Positions 11,901-22,523 of a stretch of 64,000 bases of DNA are shown here, one piece after another. The translations under genes were made by a program, and so were the position numbers. Below the pieces are notes generated by a model. The model was given only the letters and a program-made list of their open reading frames with translations, searched no databases and had not been told where the DNA came from. The stretch is from Castanea sativa (lineage: Eukaryota; Streptophyta; Magnoliopsida; Fagales; Fagaceae), in NCBI RefSeq assembly GCF_040712315.1, contig NC_134013.1, positions 13,923,001-13,987,000 of the forward strand, in the 5' to 3' direction. The stretch's first letter is position 1. The number at the start of each line of letters is the position of its first letter.

Positions 11901-14280
11901 GAACCCAAAAGAAATTCAAAAGTTAACGGAAATGATTGCCGCCTTGAATAGGTTCATATCTCGGTCAGCTGACCGGTGTCGTCCTTTCTTCCAACTGTTG
12001 AATAAGTGGAAAGGGTTTCAATGGACCGAGGACTGCGAGTTAGCTTTTCAACAGCTCAAGCAATATCTTTCTCGGCCACCCATTCTGTCTCGTCAGGAGA
12101 CACATGAGATTTTGTTTGCTTATCTGGCAGTGGCCGTCCACGCGGTCAGCCTGGTCCTGATAAGAGATGATAACGGGGTACAAAGACCGGTATATTACGT
12201 TAGTAAGTCTTTGGGTGATGACGAGGTGCGTTATCAACCCTTAGAGAAAGCGCTCCTGGCCGTGGTTCATGCCACGCGAAAGCTTCCCCATTATTTTCAG
12301 TCCCACACAGTGGTTGTTCTGACCTAATTGCCCCTCAAGGCAATGCTGCGTAGCGCCGACTACTCAGGAAGGATAGCAAAGTGGGGGACCATCCTGGGGG
12401 CTTTTGATGTAAAATACAAGCCTCGCACCTCGGTGAAGGGCCAGGCCCTCACTGACTTGGTGGCGGAATTTGCCGAGCCATTGCTGGAAGAAACTCAAAA
12501 AGAGGCCCACATGGATGAAAATTCAGTTGGTGTGATCACAGCTGCGGTGTCTCCGATTTGGGAAGTGTATGTGGATGGGGCAGCCAATCAGAGAGGGTCA
12601 GGTGTTGGACTTGTCCTGACGTCCCCCAAGGGAATTGTCTTCGAAAAGTCTTTGAGATTGGCGTTCTCGGCCACTAATAATGAGGCCGAATACGAAGCGG
12701 TCTTGGTAGGCATGAAAATGGTGCGTAGAATGGGTGGAAAGGAAATCCATGTCTTCTCGGACTCTCAACTGGTGGTCGGCCAGGTCACGGGAACCATGGA
12801 GGCTAGAGATCCAAGGATGCAGGAATATTTGGCCCAGATCAAGCGCCAGCAAACTGAATTTGACTCTTTCGCCTTAACTCATATCTCTCGGAGCGGAAAC
12901 ACCCATGCAGACTCCTTAGCCACGTTGGCAACGTCCTCGGCTCAAGGTTTACCTAGGGTTATCCTCGTTGAGGATTTACTAGAGCCCACTCTTATCCCTG
13001 CCAGGGCGGCTCGCGTCCATCTAATAAGGCCTGGACCTAGTTGGATTGACCCGATCATATCTTTTCTTAGGAATGATGTCCTTCCTGAGGACAAATCTGA
13101 AGCAGATAAGATACACCGAAAGGCGCCACGTTTCTGGTTGTCCGAGGACCAGAAACTGTACAAACGATCCTTTTCAGGACCGTACTTGTTGTGTGTACAC
13201 CCTGACTCAACGGAAGGGCTTCTAGAAGAACTGCGTGAAGGGATTTGTGGCAGCCACACTGGGGGAAGATCCTTAGCCCACAGAGCTCTGACTCAAGGTT
13301 ATTGGTGGCCCAATATGCAAAGAGAGGCCCAAGATTATGCCAGGAAATGTGATCAGTGTTAGAGGTTCGCCCCTAATATTCATCAACCTGGAGGAGTTCT
13401 TAACCCCCTTTCCAGCCCTTGGCCCTTCGCACAGTGGGAACTAGACATAGTTGGGCCATTTCCGAGGGCAACAGGTAACAAAAGATGGCTTATCGTGGGA
13501 ACAGATTATTTCACTAAATGGGTTGAGGCCGAGCCCTTAGCAAATATTAGAGATGTAGACTCCAAGAAGTTTGTCTGGAAAAACATCATTACTAGGTTCG
13601 GTATACCACACACACTCATCTCGGACAATGGTGTTCAGTTCGACAGTAAGGCTTTTAGGAAGTATTGTGGTGACATGGGTATCATAAATAGATATTCCAG
13701 CCCAGCTTATCCTCAAGGAAATGGGCAAGTCGAGGCCGTTAACAAGGTCATTGTCAGTGGGCTGAAGAAAAGGTTGGATGATGCGAAAGGCAGATGGGTA
13801 GAAGAGCTCCCTCATGTTCTGTGGACGTATCGGACCACACCGAGCAGGTCCACTGGAGAAACGCCATTCTCTATGACTTATGGAGCCGAGGCGGTGATAC
13901 CTCTGGAATCTGGTTTTCCCACCCTAAAGACGAGCTCTTTTAATCAAGAGAATAATGTGAGACTCTTGGAGAAAGGCCTAGATTTGCTTGAGGAACGGCG
14001 CGAGGCAGCTATGGTCCAAATGACTTATTATTAACAGAAGCTAAAACGGGGATATGATGCCCACGTGAGGCTAAGGCCACTTGCACCTAGTGATCTCGTA
14101 CTAAGAAAAGTTGTGGGTACCTCTAAGAACCCAGCTTGGGGTAAATTAGGACCCAACTGGGAAGACCCCTATCGCATTGTTTCAGTAGCAGGCATAGGGT
14201 CATATCGGCTAGCTGACCTAGATGAAAGAATTGTGCCACGCCCATGGAATGTAAATAATCTTAGAAGATATTATTATTAA
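8954..14280 (+). pseudogene. gag-pol of the Tat element, seven in-frame stops
   Basis: One long frame from 9124 to 14280, plus an N-terminal piece from the ATG at 8954 that joins by a frameshift near 9110-9140. Domains: Gag with a WFNGL motif (9560-9660), a C-x2-H-x4-H-x4-C zinc knuckle (10150-10191), aspartic protease (IDQGS, near 10560), reverse transcriptase with YVDD at 11680-11691, RNase H to about 12360, a second archaeal-type RNase H starting YVDGAANQ (about 12568) and holding FSDSQL, integrase with HHCC zinc site (13255-13359), catalytic Asp near 13444 and 13621, Glu near 13735, and a C-terminal GPNWEDPY module. Stops: TGA 9397-9399, TAG 9730-9732, TAG 10963-10965, TAG 11194-11196, TAA 12325-12327, TAG 13360-13362, TAA 14032-14034. 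It cannot make a full polyprotein. Confidence 0.92.
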
Positions 14281-14337
14281 TAAAATGTGCTTTTGTCAGT
14301 TAACATTTCAAAGTTATGAGTACCTCTGACGCATGCA

Positions 14338-15545
14338 GTTACTGTTCTTAAGAATCAAACAGAAACTTGGTTAAGTGTAGTCCTCGAGCCACAAACCTTG
14401 TGGAAATTGATGTCTTGTCATTTGTTAAACAGAACCTTAGTTATGCCGGGTCTTCGGACCTCCTACTTTGGGGAAATTAACACTTGAAGTTACTGTTCTT
14501 AAGAATCAAACAGAAACTTGGTTAAGTGCAGTCCTCGGACCACAAACCTTGTGGAAATTGATGTCTTGTCATTTGTTAAACAGAACCTTAGTTATGCCGG
14601 GTCTTCGGACCTCCTACTTTGGGGAAATTAACACTTGAAGTTACTGTTCTTAAGAATCAAACAGAAACTTGGTTAAGTGTAGTCCTCGGACCACAAACTT
14701 TGTGAAAATTGATGTCTTGTCATTTGTTAAACAGAACCTTAGTTATGCCGGGTCTTCGGACCTCCTACTTTAGGGAAATTAACACTTGAAGTTACTGTTC
14801 TTAAGAATCAAATAGAAACTTGGTTAAGTGTAGTCCTCGGACCATAAACCTTGTGGAAATTGATGTCTTGTCATTTGTTAAACAGAACCTTAGTTATGCC
14901 GGGTCTTCGGACCTCCTACTTTGGGGAAATTAACACTTGAAGTTACTGTTCTTAAGAATCAAACAGAAACTTGGTTAAGTGTAGTCCTCGGACCACAAAC
15001 CTTGTGGAAATTGATGTCTTGTCATTTGTTAAACAGAACCTTAGTTATGCCGGGTCTTCGGACCTCCTACTTTGGGAAAATTAACACTTGAAGTTACTGT
15101 TCTTAAGAATCAAACAGAAACTTGGTTAAGTGCAGTCCTCGGACCACAAACCTTGTGGAAATTGATGTCTTGTCATTTGTTAAACAGAACCTTAGTTATG
15201 CCGGGTCTTCGGACCTCCTACTTTGGGGAAATTAACATTTGAAGTTACTGTTCTTAAGAATCAAACAGAAACTTGGTTAAGTGCAGTCCTCGGACCACAA
15301 ACCTTGTGGAAATTGATGTCTTGTCATTTGTTAAACAAAACCTCAGTTATGCCGGGTCTTCTGACCTCCTACTTTGGGGAAATTAACATTTGAAGTTACT
15401 GTTCTTAAGAATCAAACAGAAACTTGGTTAAGTGCAGTTCTCGGACCACAAACCTTGTGGAAATTGATGTCTTGTCATTTGTTAAACAGAACCTTAGTTA
15501 TGCCGGGTCTTCGGACCTCCTGCTTTGGACAAATTGACATTTAAA
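14338..15545. repeat. Eight-copy 151-bp tandem array inside the gypsy element
   Basis: Units start GTTACTGTTCTTAAGAATC at 14338, 14489, 14640, 14791, 14942, 15093, 15244 and 15395, always 151 bp apart, with only scattered substitutions. Each unit carries two CTTCGGACC or CCTCGGACC motifs. A ninth, strongly diverged unit extends to about 15640. The array lies between the end of pol and the antisense gene. Known Tat-lineage elements (Ogre, for example) often carry such arrays there. Confidence 0.95.
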
Positions 15546-16083
15546 CTTATTGATCTTAAGAACCAATGGGAAATTGTTTAAGTCTTGTCCTCGGACCACA
15601 AACTTGATTAAAGTTAATTTCTTATTGCGCCTGGAAATTAGTGCATTACTGGTCATTAACTCGGATCTTAAGTTCTATATCTTTAAGCGTTAAGCAAATT
15701 CATATAAGGAATGGTCCTCGGATCTTACATCCTACTAAAAACAAGGCTACACATTATAAGGTTTTAATCGTTATATGAGGTCTCTCTTTTTTAACCAAGG
15801 CATTATTTAAACATATTAGCCATATCACTTTTTATTAAGTTTTTAATAACACGCGAATGACTGCTTGGAGGTTATGATTGTGCAAAATTTGAAGTTAGAG
15901 TTGTTTGCTCTGCCCCTTTTTGACCATGTACTAATGGCAATCTTTATGACCAATGTAACAAGAATAAAGTAAAATGGATGCGACATAAATGATAATCAAA
16001 CGAAATAGTTCTTCATTAATCACTTAAATGTACATTACATATTTAATCCAGATGTAGAAAAAGAAAAGTCCTAAAGCTAGGTC
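15546..16083. other. Non-coding spacer in the gypsy element
   Basis: Begins with the diverged ninth unit of the 151-bp repeat and continues as AT-rich sequence with further CCTCGGA motifs. No open frame of note. On the minus strand this is the region just downstream of the antisense gene's stop codon and would contain its 3' untranslated part. Confidence 0.6.
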
Positions 16084-18643
16084 CTAAGCTTTTGGAGGGG
16101 GGTCTTGCTGAGAGGTACTGGTGGCCTCGGTCTTTCTCAACTCCAGCTCAAAGAAAGTCAGGACTTGCTTTCCTTTGTCCGCTGTCTTCGTTGGAAGGAC
16201 GTCGGGTTCCACTTTTTTGCTCAAGTCCTTCTCTGCATCCCCGCCTCCTTCCTTCTCTTTGTTGGGACCTGAAGGTTCTGTAGGATCTGGAATTAGCTGT
16301 GGGACCATCTGAGGCAGGGCAGGGAGAGTTGACTCAGGGGTAGAAGTAGCAGCAGGAGCCTCTTCAATCTCCTGTATCTCCAGGGGAAGCCAAACGTTCT
16401 CGGACTTCCTCAGATCTGAGGATAGAGGAACTCCAGCTACGTTTAGGGCTTCCCCCCAAACTTTCTGACAGTACTCCCGGCACAAAGCAGCGAAGGCCTC
16501 TGTCAGCTGCTCCTCGGTGGTTGCTACCCCTTCCTCGTAGCTCGTCTGCTTGGCAGCCTGTAGAGAGCGTTGGAATGAGCTGGCTTCTTCCTTCATCAGC
16601 GCAAGTTCCTTTTCCAAATCCGAGCGCTCCCTTTGGGCTCGGGAGAGCTCATCATCTTTTTCGCGAAGGAGCTTGCGCTGCCCTTCTATCTGGGTCTTCA
16701 TGGTCTTCAGATTCGCCTCGGCCCCATTCTTTTCTCTCTTCAAATCAGCCACCTCCGAGATAAGCTTCTCGTTCTCAGCAAGGGCTGTGCCCAAGGACTT
16801 CTCAGTCTCCATCCTAATCTCCATCTCAGTTCTGGCCTTCTTTCGAGTGTCTTCTATGAACTTCTCAGCTACAAAGACCTCCTTAATGGCCTGTAACAAA
16901 GTATGATGGAATCAGGAATAGTAAGAAACTTATCAATGTTGTTGAAAGTGGAATCTTCCTAAGAAGGGGGAAACTTACCAGCGCTAGGTCTCTTTTTAAA
17001 GAGAGGAATAGTTGTGGCTGGCTCATTTTTTCCAAGGTCTCCATATCCTTGGGCAGCAGAAGAGGGCACTCCAACACTTCGGCCAAGTGGTGGGCATGAC
17101 CTTGTTGAACCGCCCTTATACTGGATTGGCAGGAGATGGGTGCACCATCCAACCTTAAGTCAGGGGACCAGGTGACCAGTGCTCGGCGCACTTCGGCCTC
17201 ATCCCTGATCTCCCCGCTTTCAGCTGAACGGGCCCTACCCTTGCCTTTGTCCAGCTTCTGCTGCTGAACCGGTGGGGGTTGTTGTCGTGGTTTCTTGGGG
17301 TCCTTGCTGATCGTCCCCTCGGCCTCCCCCTTTCTCTTTTTTTTGGAATCCTCGGCTGGAAGTTTTGGCTCGGCTGGAGGAGGGGGAGGTGGCAAAATTG
17401 GAAGAACTTGGGACGCCTCCGTCTTTTTCCCGGCGACCTTTGCACCTCTCTTGGTTAGGAGATCCTGCATCCTATCCATGTCTTCCTCGGATTCGTCTTC
17501 CGGTCAGGCAACAACAAACCCTGCAATTCCAGAGGCCTCGGTGGCTTCTTCCTCCTCGTCAGAAAGTACGACGAACTGATTCCCTCGAGGTCTTTCGGTG
17601 TCTTCAAGTTGGAATTGATCTATCTCTTCGTCTAGCGTATGTGAAGAAGACACCTGCTCTTCTGGAACAACAGTTGCCTGAGAGTGCACGGCGAGGGGGA
17701 TTGCCACTATGGGCTGTCCATATAAAACGGTTTTAAGGGCGTCAGGGAGATCGTGGTCGTCCAAAAAGTGGGGCCGGGCTACGTTTATCTTCCTTCGCCT
17801 TCGGTCATCGGCTACTATGGCGTTTTCTATCTCCTGGAAGTCCGAAGAGATGAGAGTGTACCCTATAATCAGATGGGCCGCTCTGAGTTGTAGGTCCTCG
17901 CTGACAAACACCTCGGAGCGCAGTACTCGGTTAAGATCTGCAACGTTGCAGTGGCTTAAGCGTGGGCGCACATGTCACTTATCTGCAAAGGAAGACACCA
18001 AATCAAACGAACATGGTCAGATTCACACAACACATGATAAACCTAAATAAATGTGAATGCATGTGAGTGCGTATTCTTGTGAGTATTAAAGGAGTTTATG
18101 CGCGGGGGGGGTGGGGGAAGGCTAATCCTAAGGTATCGTACCTGGATCTTCCCACTCAACTGGGCAGTGGAGGCCGTCGTGCCAGTTCCCAGAGACGATC
18201 AGGTAGTCATCCTTCATGCCTTTGTTGGATTTGGGCAGACAGGAGATTAGCCTAACGACGCTGGAGCGGGATTTAATGTAGTAACCTACTTTGGAGAGTT
18301 TATGGGACTCGTACAGAAAGACGACATCGTGCCAGGTGAGGTTTAGACCCATTTGCTCGTTTAGAGCATCGACACTACCCAAAACTCTAAAAACGTTTGG
18401 GAGGCACTGGTCGGGACACAACCGGTGGTTGCGAAGGTACTCCCTAGTTACAGGCCTCATTAGGAAGGTCATCCCACCTTCTATAAAGGCTATCATTGGG
18501 ATGATAACCTCTCCCTCCTTTCTAGAACCGGCCACAGCTTCTGCCGGGCAATATTTTAAACCTACATCGCCGGGAATGTGATACTTGGCTCTGAAGCCTT
18601 CCATTCCAGAGGCGGTATCCACTAGACACTTAAACCTACCCAT
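16084..18643 (-). pseudogene. Antisense, intron-containing extra gene of the retrotransposon
   Basis: Three exons read in phase on the minus strand: 18643-18142 (ATG), 17982-16979, 16890-16084 (TAG stop). Both introns have GT...AG ends: donors GTACGA and GTAAGT, acceptors TTTGCAG and TTACAG. The sum is 2313 nt, 771 codons. Two in-frame TGA codons (17977-17975 and 17506-17504, codons 170 and 327) break it. A further 5' exon 19069-18750 (ATG, donor GTAAGT) could join at 18635 and also keeps phase. The product has a conserved-looking N-terminal region, an acidic patch (SDEEEEATE), a proline run, a basic nuclear-signal-like KKKRKG, and a C-terminal heptad-rich coiled coil (about residues 505-610). 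I recognise it as a type of hypothetical protein found with plant Tat elements; function unknown. It contains no transposase or RT motif. Confidence 0.8.
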
Positions 18644-19151
18644 CAGAAAAGAACGAAAGGCTAAACTCTAAAGGGGAGAATATCCACGAGGACAGCCGAG
18701 GACTATATCCGAGGAGAAGAGGTTAAAGATAGAGAGAGCAAGAACTTACAAAGTTAAAGGTGTGCAAATTTCCACGGTTTTCTGCAGGTAAAGTATGATT
18801 GCTGATGTTTTGATAGGATTAGTCCCTGGGGAATTAAATGAAGGCGCAGGTTCCCGAAGCGTCACAATGTGCGGAAAAGCGGTCTCGAAATTATATTTGT
18901 CCCGCCCAAATTTTCGTGGAGTAACGAGGACCGTTGGATACCCATCTCGCAGTTGAACGTGGAAGACAAAGTGTCGCTTACAGCCATAAATGTGCGCGTT
19001 TTTTAAAATAAAACCGGCAAGTGACATCTTTTGGGACGCGAAACGATTTTCGCACGTGTAATCACTCATAAAGTGTGTAGAGTAGGTTCTCGTCAGATCA
19101 AAACCCTATTTTTCTCCTCGGACGTTGAAAATTAGTGTTTTGAGGGGCTAT

Positions 19152-19860
19152 TGTGGGGAGTAAAAAGACCCTGATGGAAATGTGGGCCTTTGGGCCATGC
19201 TAGGAAAGGCCGACCTGTTCTTGGGTTTAGAATTTGCTAGTACTACGGGTCGGCCCATATGCCGAGGATCCGAGGATCCAACCGAGGGTGAATTTCTCTT
19301 CGGACGGACACCGGAGAACCCGGGACTTTATGGTAAAGGTCAGGGAATGACACGGTTAGCACCGATGTTAGAGAAATACCAAAGATAAAGGCTGCCACCT
19401 CCACATTAAAGACCTTGCACCTACCACCCTGGCCGCATTAATGGGGAAGTGACACCTGAACAGTGGAAGGGAAACTTCTAGTTACTATTCAAAGGCACTA
19501 AGAAAAAAAATATCTAGGCTAAGGGGGAGTTGGGGCAACACGTGTACAAAGTATCAAAAAGAGGAGTATTTAAGAAGCAACTTAGAACAGAAATCGGGAC
19601 TCCCTTCTTTGTAATCTAAAAAGAAAAAGAAAGAAAGAGAAAGAGATAATATAAGAACAGCTCTCGGCTCACGTCCGAGCAGGTTGATTTATAATATTCC
19701 TTGTTGTTTTCAGGTGTTTGCAATCTTTGGCTTGTCATTTAATCCTCAAACACTTCTAACCTGGGTTTCGAGCCCACACTCTACAAATTCATATTGTTTA
19801 AGGCTCATTTGGCCTGAGCCCGTAACTGTTCTTGGGGCCAGGTGCAATTGTGCGCTTACA
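19152..19860 (+). repeat. 3' LTR of the gypsy element (709 bp)
   Basis: Same ends as the 5' LTR (TGTGGGGAG...CTTACA) with scattered, mostly transition, differences. It lacks 42 bp present in the 5' LTR, deleted between CACGGTTAG and CACCGATG near 19355. Because both LTRs are copied from one template at insertion, the deletion happened afterwards. TATTTAAG is present at 19567-19574. Confidence 0.92.
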
Positions 19861-20165
19861 GAAGCCATGACACTAATTGATATGTAAAATCCACCATAAA
19901 TCATATATAAAAAAAGGAATCCCCACCGTAAATAATTTATCCTATATAATAAAGTAGTTATCTTATGACACATCTTGTGGAATGTCCAACTCACATATTC
20001 AATGGATTGCCAAATTGCCAATTACCACACTCCATTTGTTTCATAAAATATATTTACCACTTTTTTCAAAAGTTCGGTACTAAAAAACGTTGTTTGTAGT
20101 TGAATAAAAATAAGTACAACAAAAGTGGAAAAAATTTTCCACTATTTGAATGCAAAAGCCATTTA

Positions 20166-20394
20166 GGCTGCGTTTGGTTCAACGGTAAATCAATTTCAGA
20201 AATTATTTTTCGCATTTGTGTGTGTTTGGTAGGCACAAAAAATTTGGTCAACTGAAATTATTTTACAGTTTGACCGTAAAATAGCCCTTATACGATGGAA
20301 AATCAAATCCGTTCATATTTTACCTTTAAATCACATTTTCGACTGAAAACAGAGAGAGAGAGAGAGAGCACGAAGAGAAGGAGACAGAGAACGA

Positions 20395-20425
<31 letters not shown>

Positions 20426-21049
20426 AGTGCCGACGAGCTTGCGCCGGCAAGATCGAGCCCCAAGCCAAATGCTTCGACAAGCTCGCATTGGCGAGATCGA
20501 GCCGCGAGATCGCTACCACGCTGGCGAGCTCGCGCCGCGAGACCACCGTCCCAAGCCCAAACCCACCCCCGTCATTACCAATCTGGCCGCCGTTACTGAT
20601 CTCTTTCTCTCAATCTCTCAATCTTTCTCTCTTTGTGGTGGCGTGGGTAGTGGCGTTTTGGTGGCTTTTGATGGCTTTTAATCTCTGATTTTTTGGGTGT
20701 TTTGGTGGCTTTTGATCTCTGATTTTGTTGTTGTTGTTGCGGTGGTGTGGGTGGTGGTGTTTTGGTGGTTATTGTGTTGTGTGGTGCTGGTGTGTGGGTG
20801 CTGGTGGATTTTTCTGTGTGTGCTGTGTGGGTGCTGTTGGATTTTTTGATATAAAACTTGTTTGGAAGCTGAGAAAATAGCTGAGAAAATGTGAGAAATG
20901 AGTGGAAAATTTGCATTTTTTGAATGTTACCAAACACTTCAAATTATTTTCCAATATAATTTTAAAATTGCAACCAAACATTAGAAATTATTCTCCTTTC
21001 CCGAAAATATTTTCACCGAAAAATATTTTACACCCAACCAAACGTAGCC
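20166..21049. mobile_element. TIR element (Tourist-like), 884 bp, TTA target duplication
   Basis: Ends GGCTGCGTTTGGTT and AACCAAACGTAGCC pair at 13 of 14 positions and are flanked by TTA (20163-20165 and 21050-21052). The interior holds GA microsatellites (20351-20435), a GC-rich stretch, and a GT-rich stretch (20690-20840). Open frames in it are of low complexity. No transposase is visible, so it is non-autonomous. Confidence 0.75.
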
Positions 21050-21057
21050 TTAACCTC

Positions 21058-21135
21058 AATAGGTTAGTTTAGTGGTTTTTAAAATCTCATGATATCCATG
21101 AGATCTTAAGTTCGAAAATTCTTGCCAACATCTTG
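21058..21135 (+). mobile_element. tRNA-derived SINE-like fragment
   Basis: A box-like GGTTAGTTTAGTGG and B box-like AAGTTCGAAAATTC lie about 40 bp apart, the layout of the tRNA-related head of a plant SINE. No clear tail or target duplication was seen. Confidence 0.3.
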
Positions 21136-21612
21136 AACAGAATACACTTTCTAGAATGTTATGTATTCAACAAACTACTGCAGATAAATTAAAGTTTTAT
21201 TTTCTTAATCAAAGTCTATTTTCACAAATGAAAGTTTTGGTCATATACTTATTTGAAAAAGAAAAAAAAAAGTGCATGTCAAATAACAATTTTTTTCTTA
21301 CACGTATTGCAACCAAATAGAAATCGAGAAAGATTTTCATTTTTCAAAAAATGCTTTCTATATTAAAAATAAAAATAAAAAAACAAACAAACAAAACATG
21401 AAGATGAATAAAATAAAAGATAAGCCTCAATTGGGCCCAATTCTCATTTTGAATCATAAATGCACCCAATTTCTGAAGGGTGAGATTGGGCCAAACGTGA
21501 GTTTGTTCGATTTTCTTCTTGGGCTGTAAGTGTGTGTCTCGATTTCTTTTTTTTGGTTGTTTTATTTTCAGGTATTTTCAGCTATAGACAACCATTTTCG
21601 ACTGCTTTTGCT

Positions 21613-21615
<3 letters not shown>

Positions 21616-21646
<31 letters not shown>
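21616..21646. repeat. GA microsatellite in the 5' UTR of the complex I gene
   Basis: An uninterrupted run of GA dinucleotides ends 3 bases before the ATG at 21650. GA/CT runs at this place are common in plant leaders and can act as GAGA-type elements, but no function is shown here. Confidence 0.85.
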
Positions 21647-21649
<3 letters not shown>

Positions 21650-21651
<2 letters not shown>

Positions 21652-22523
21652 GGCAGGAGGGCATGGAGCGGGAACTACTTACAAGGGCATCACGGTGCAT
21701 CAACCAAAGCGCTGGCACTCAATCACCGGCAAGGGCATGTGCGCTGTCATGTGGTTAGTTTAGTATTTGACCTTCATTTCTTCTTTTCAATTTTGTTTTT
21801 CTATTAATCGAACCCTAATTTTGTTTTTCATATCTTTTAATCAATTTCTTACTATCAATCACTTGGTTATCTACTAATTCCGTATCTCAGATCTGCTTAC
21901 TTCGTGTTATTTTAGTGTAATCTAGGTTCTTCACTGTCTTTCTCAGGATCTGAAATGTGCAAACGCTATATAGAATTATTGAAAAATTTTATTTTTGATT
22001 TGATGGAAATCTGTGTTATTAAATTATATGTGGGTTTTAGCTGTAAATACTAAAAACATAGGGTTCGAGAAAAAAAAAATCTTGATGGGTTTCAGGATTC
22101 AACAACAGGGTTTTGCGGAGCTTAGTTTATTTTTAGTATAAATATATGTAAAAAATATATTTGAATTATATATATTTAGTATATAAATTTTGCCAAATAA
22201 ATGAATATTGACAATGATGGCATGTGTCCTTGTTTTTTTTTTTTTTTTTTTAATAATTTAATTGTGACTTTAATTTTCGGGTGTGTTTATGAACTTTATT
22301 GGAATTTGATATTTCAGGTTTTGGGTTCTTTACAGAGCCAAACAAGATGGTCCTGTAGTACTGGTAAGAGTCAATTTGGTTTCAGCTTTCTCTGTATTTG
22401 ATGCCTCTTTCTTTATAATATGGATTTTTGAATTTTTTTTTTCCCATGTTTCGTCTTTAGGGTTGGCGACATCCTTGGGAGGGCCATGGTGATCATTCCC
22501 ATGGCGATGGGCATGAACATTAG
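21650..22523 (+). CDS. NDUFB2: NADH dehydrogenase 1 beta subcomplex subunit 2 (complex I)
   Basis: Small accessory subunit of mitochondrial respiratory complex I, membrane-arm side. Exons 21650-21753, 22318-22363 and 22461-22523 join in phase into 71 codons (70 aa). Introns are GT...AG (donors GTTAGT and GTAAGA; acceptors TTTCAG and TTTTAG). The protein matches the plant subunit along its full length from memory: glycine-rich start (MAGGHGAGTTYKG), basic VHQPKRWHS, a single membrane segment around CAVMWFWVLY, KQDGPVVLGW, then HPWEGHGDH and a histidine-rich tail. The ATG is the first after the GA-rich leader. The usual length is about 65-75 aa. The stop TAG is followed at once by GTCTGT, see the 3' UTR entry. 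Confidence 0.93.

Larger units (their letters stand above)
8156..19860 (+). mobile_element. Ty3/gypsy LTR retrotransposon of the Tat lineage, 11.7 kb
   Basis: Complete but dead element flanked by the perfect 5-bp direct repeat GAAGC (8151-8155 and 19861-19865). Order: 5' LTR, primer site, gag, protease, reverse transcriptase, RNase H, second (archaeal-type) RNase H, integrase, a 151-bp tandem array, an extra gene on the opposite strand, a short purine tract (GAGGGG, 19142-19147), and 3' LTR. Integrase after RNase H defines Ty3/gypsy. The second RNase H and extra antisense coding region are known marks of the Tat lineage (Ogre, Retand and relatives). Two LTRs and one target duplication show a single insertion with no later LTR recombination. 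Confidence 0.93.

Noticed and set aside
14338..15545. CRISPR-like array
   Set aside because: The repeats are contiguous 151-bp units with no unique spacers, inside a plant retrotransposon.
16521..16906. Plus-strand frames opposite the antisense gene
   Set aside because: Ser-rich mirror images of the coiled-coil coding strand; the minus strand has the splice sites and the protein-like pattern.
20295..20937. Arg/Glu-rich and Ser/Leu-rich open frames on both strands
   Set aside because: They come from GA and GT microsatellites inside a Tourist-like element.
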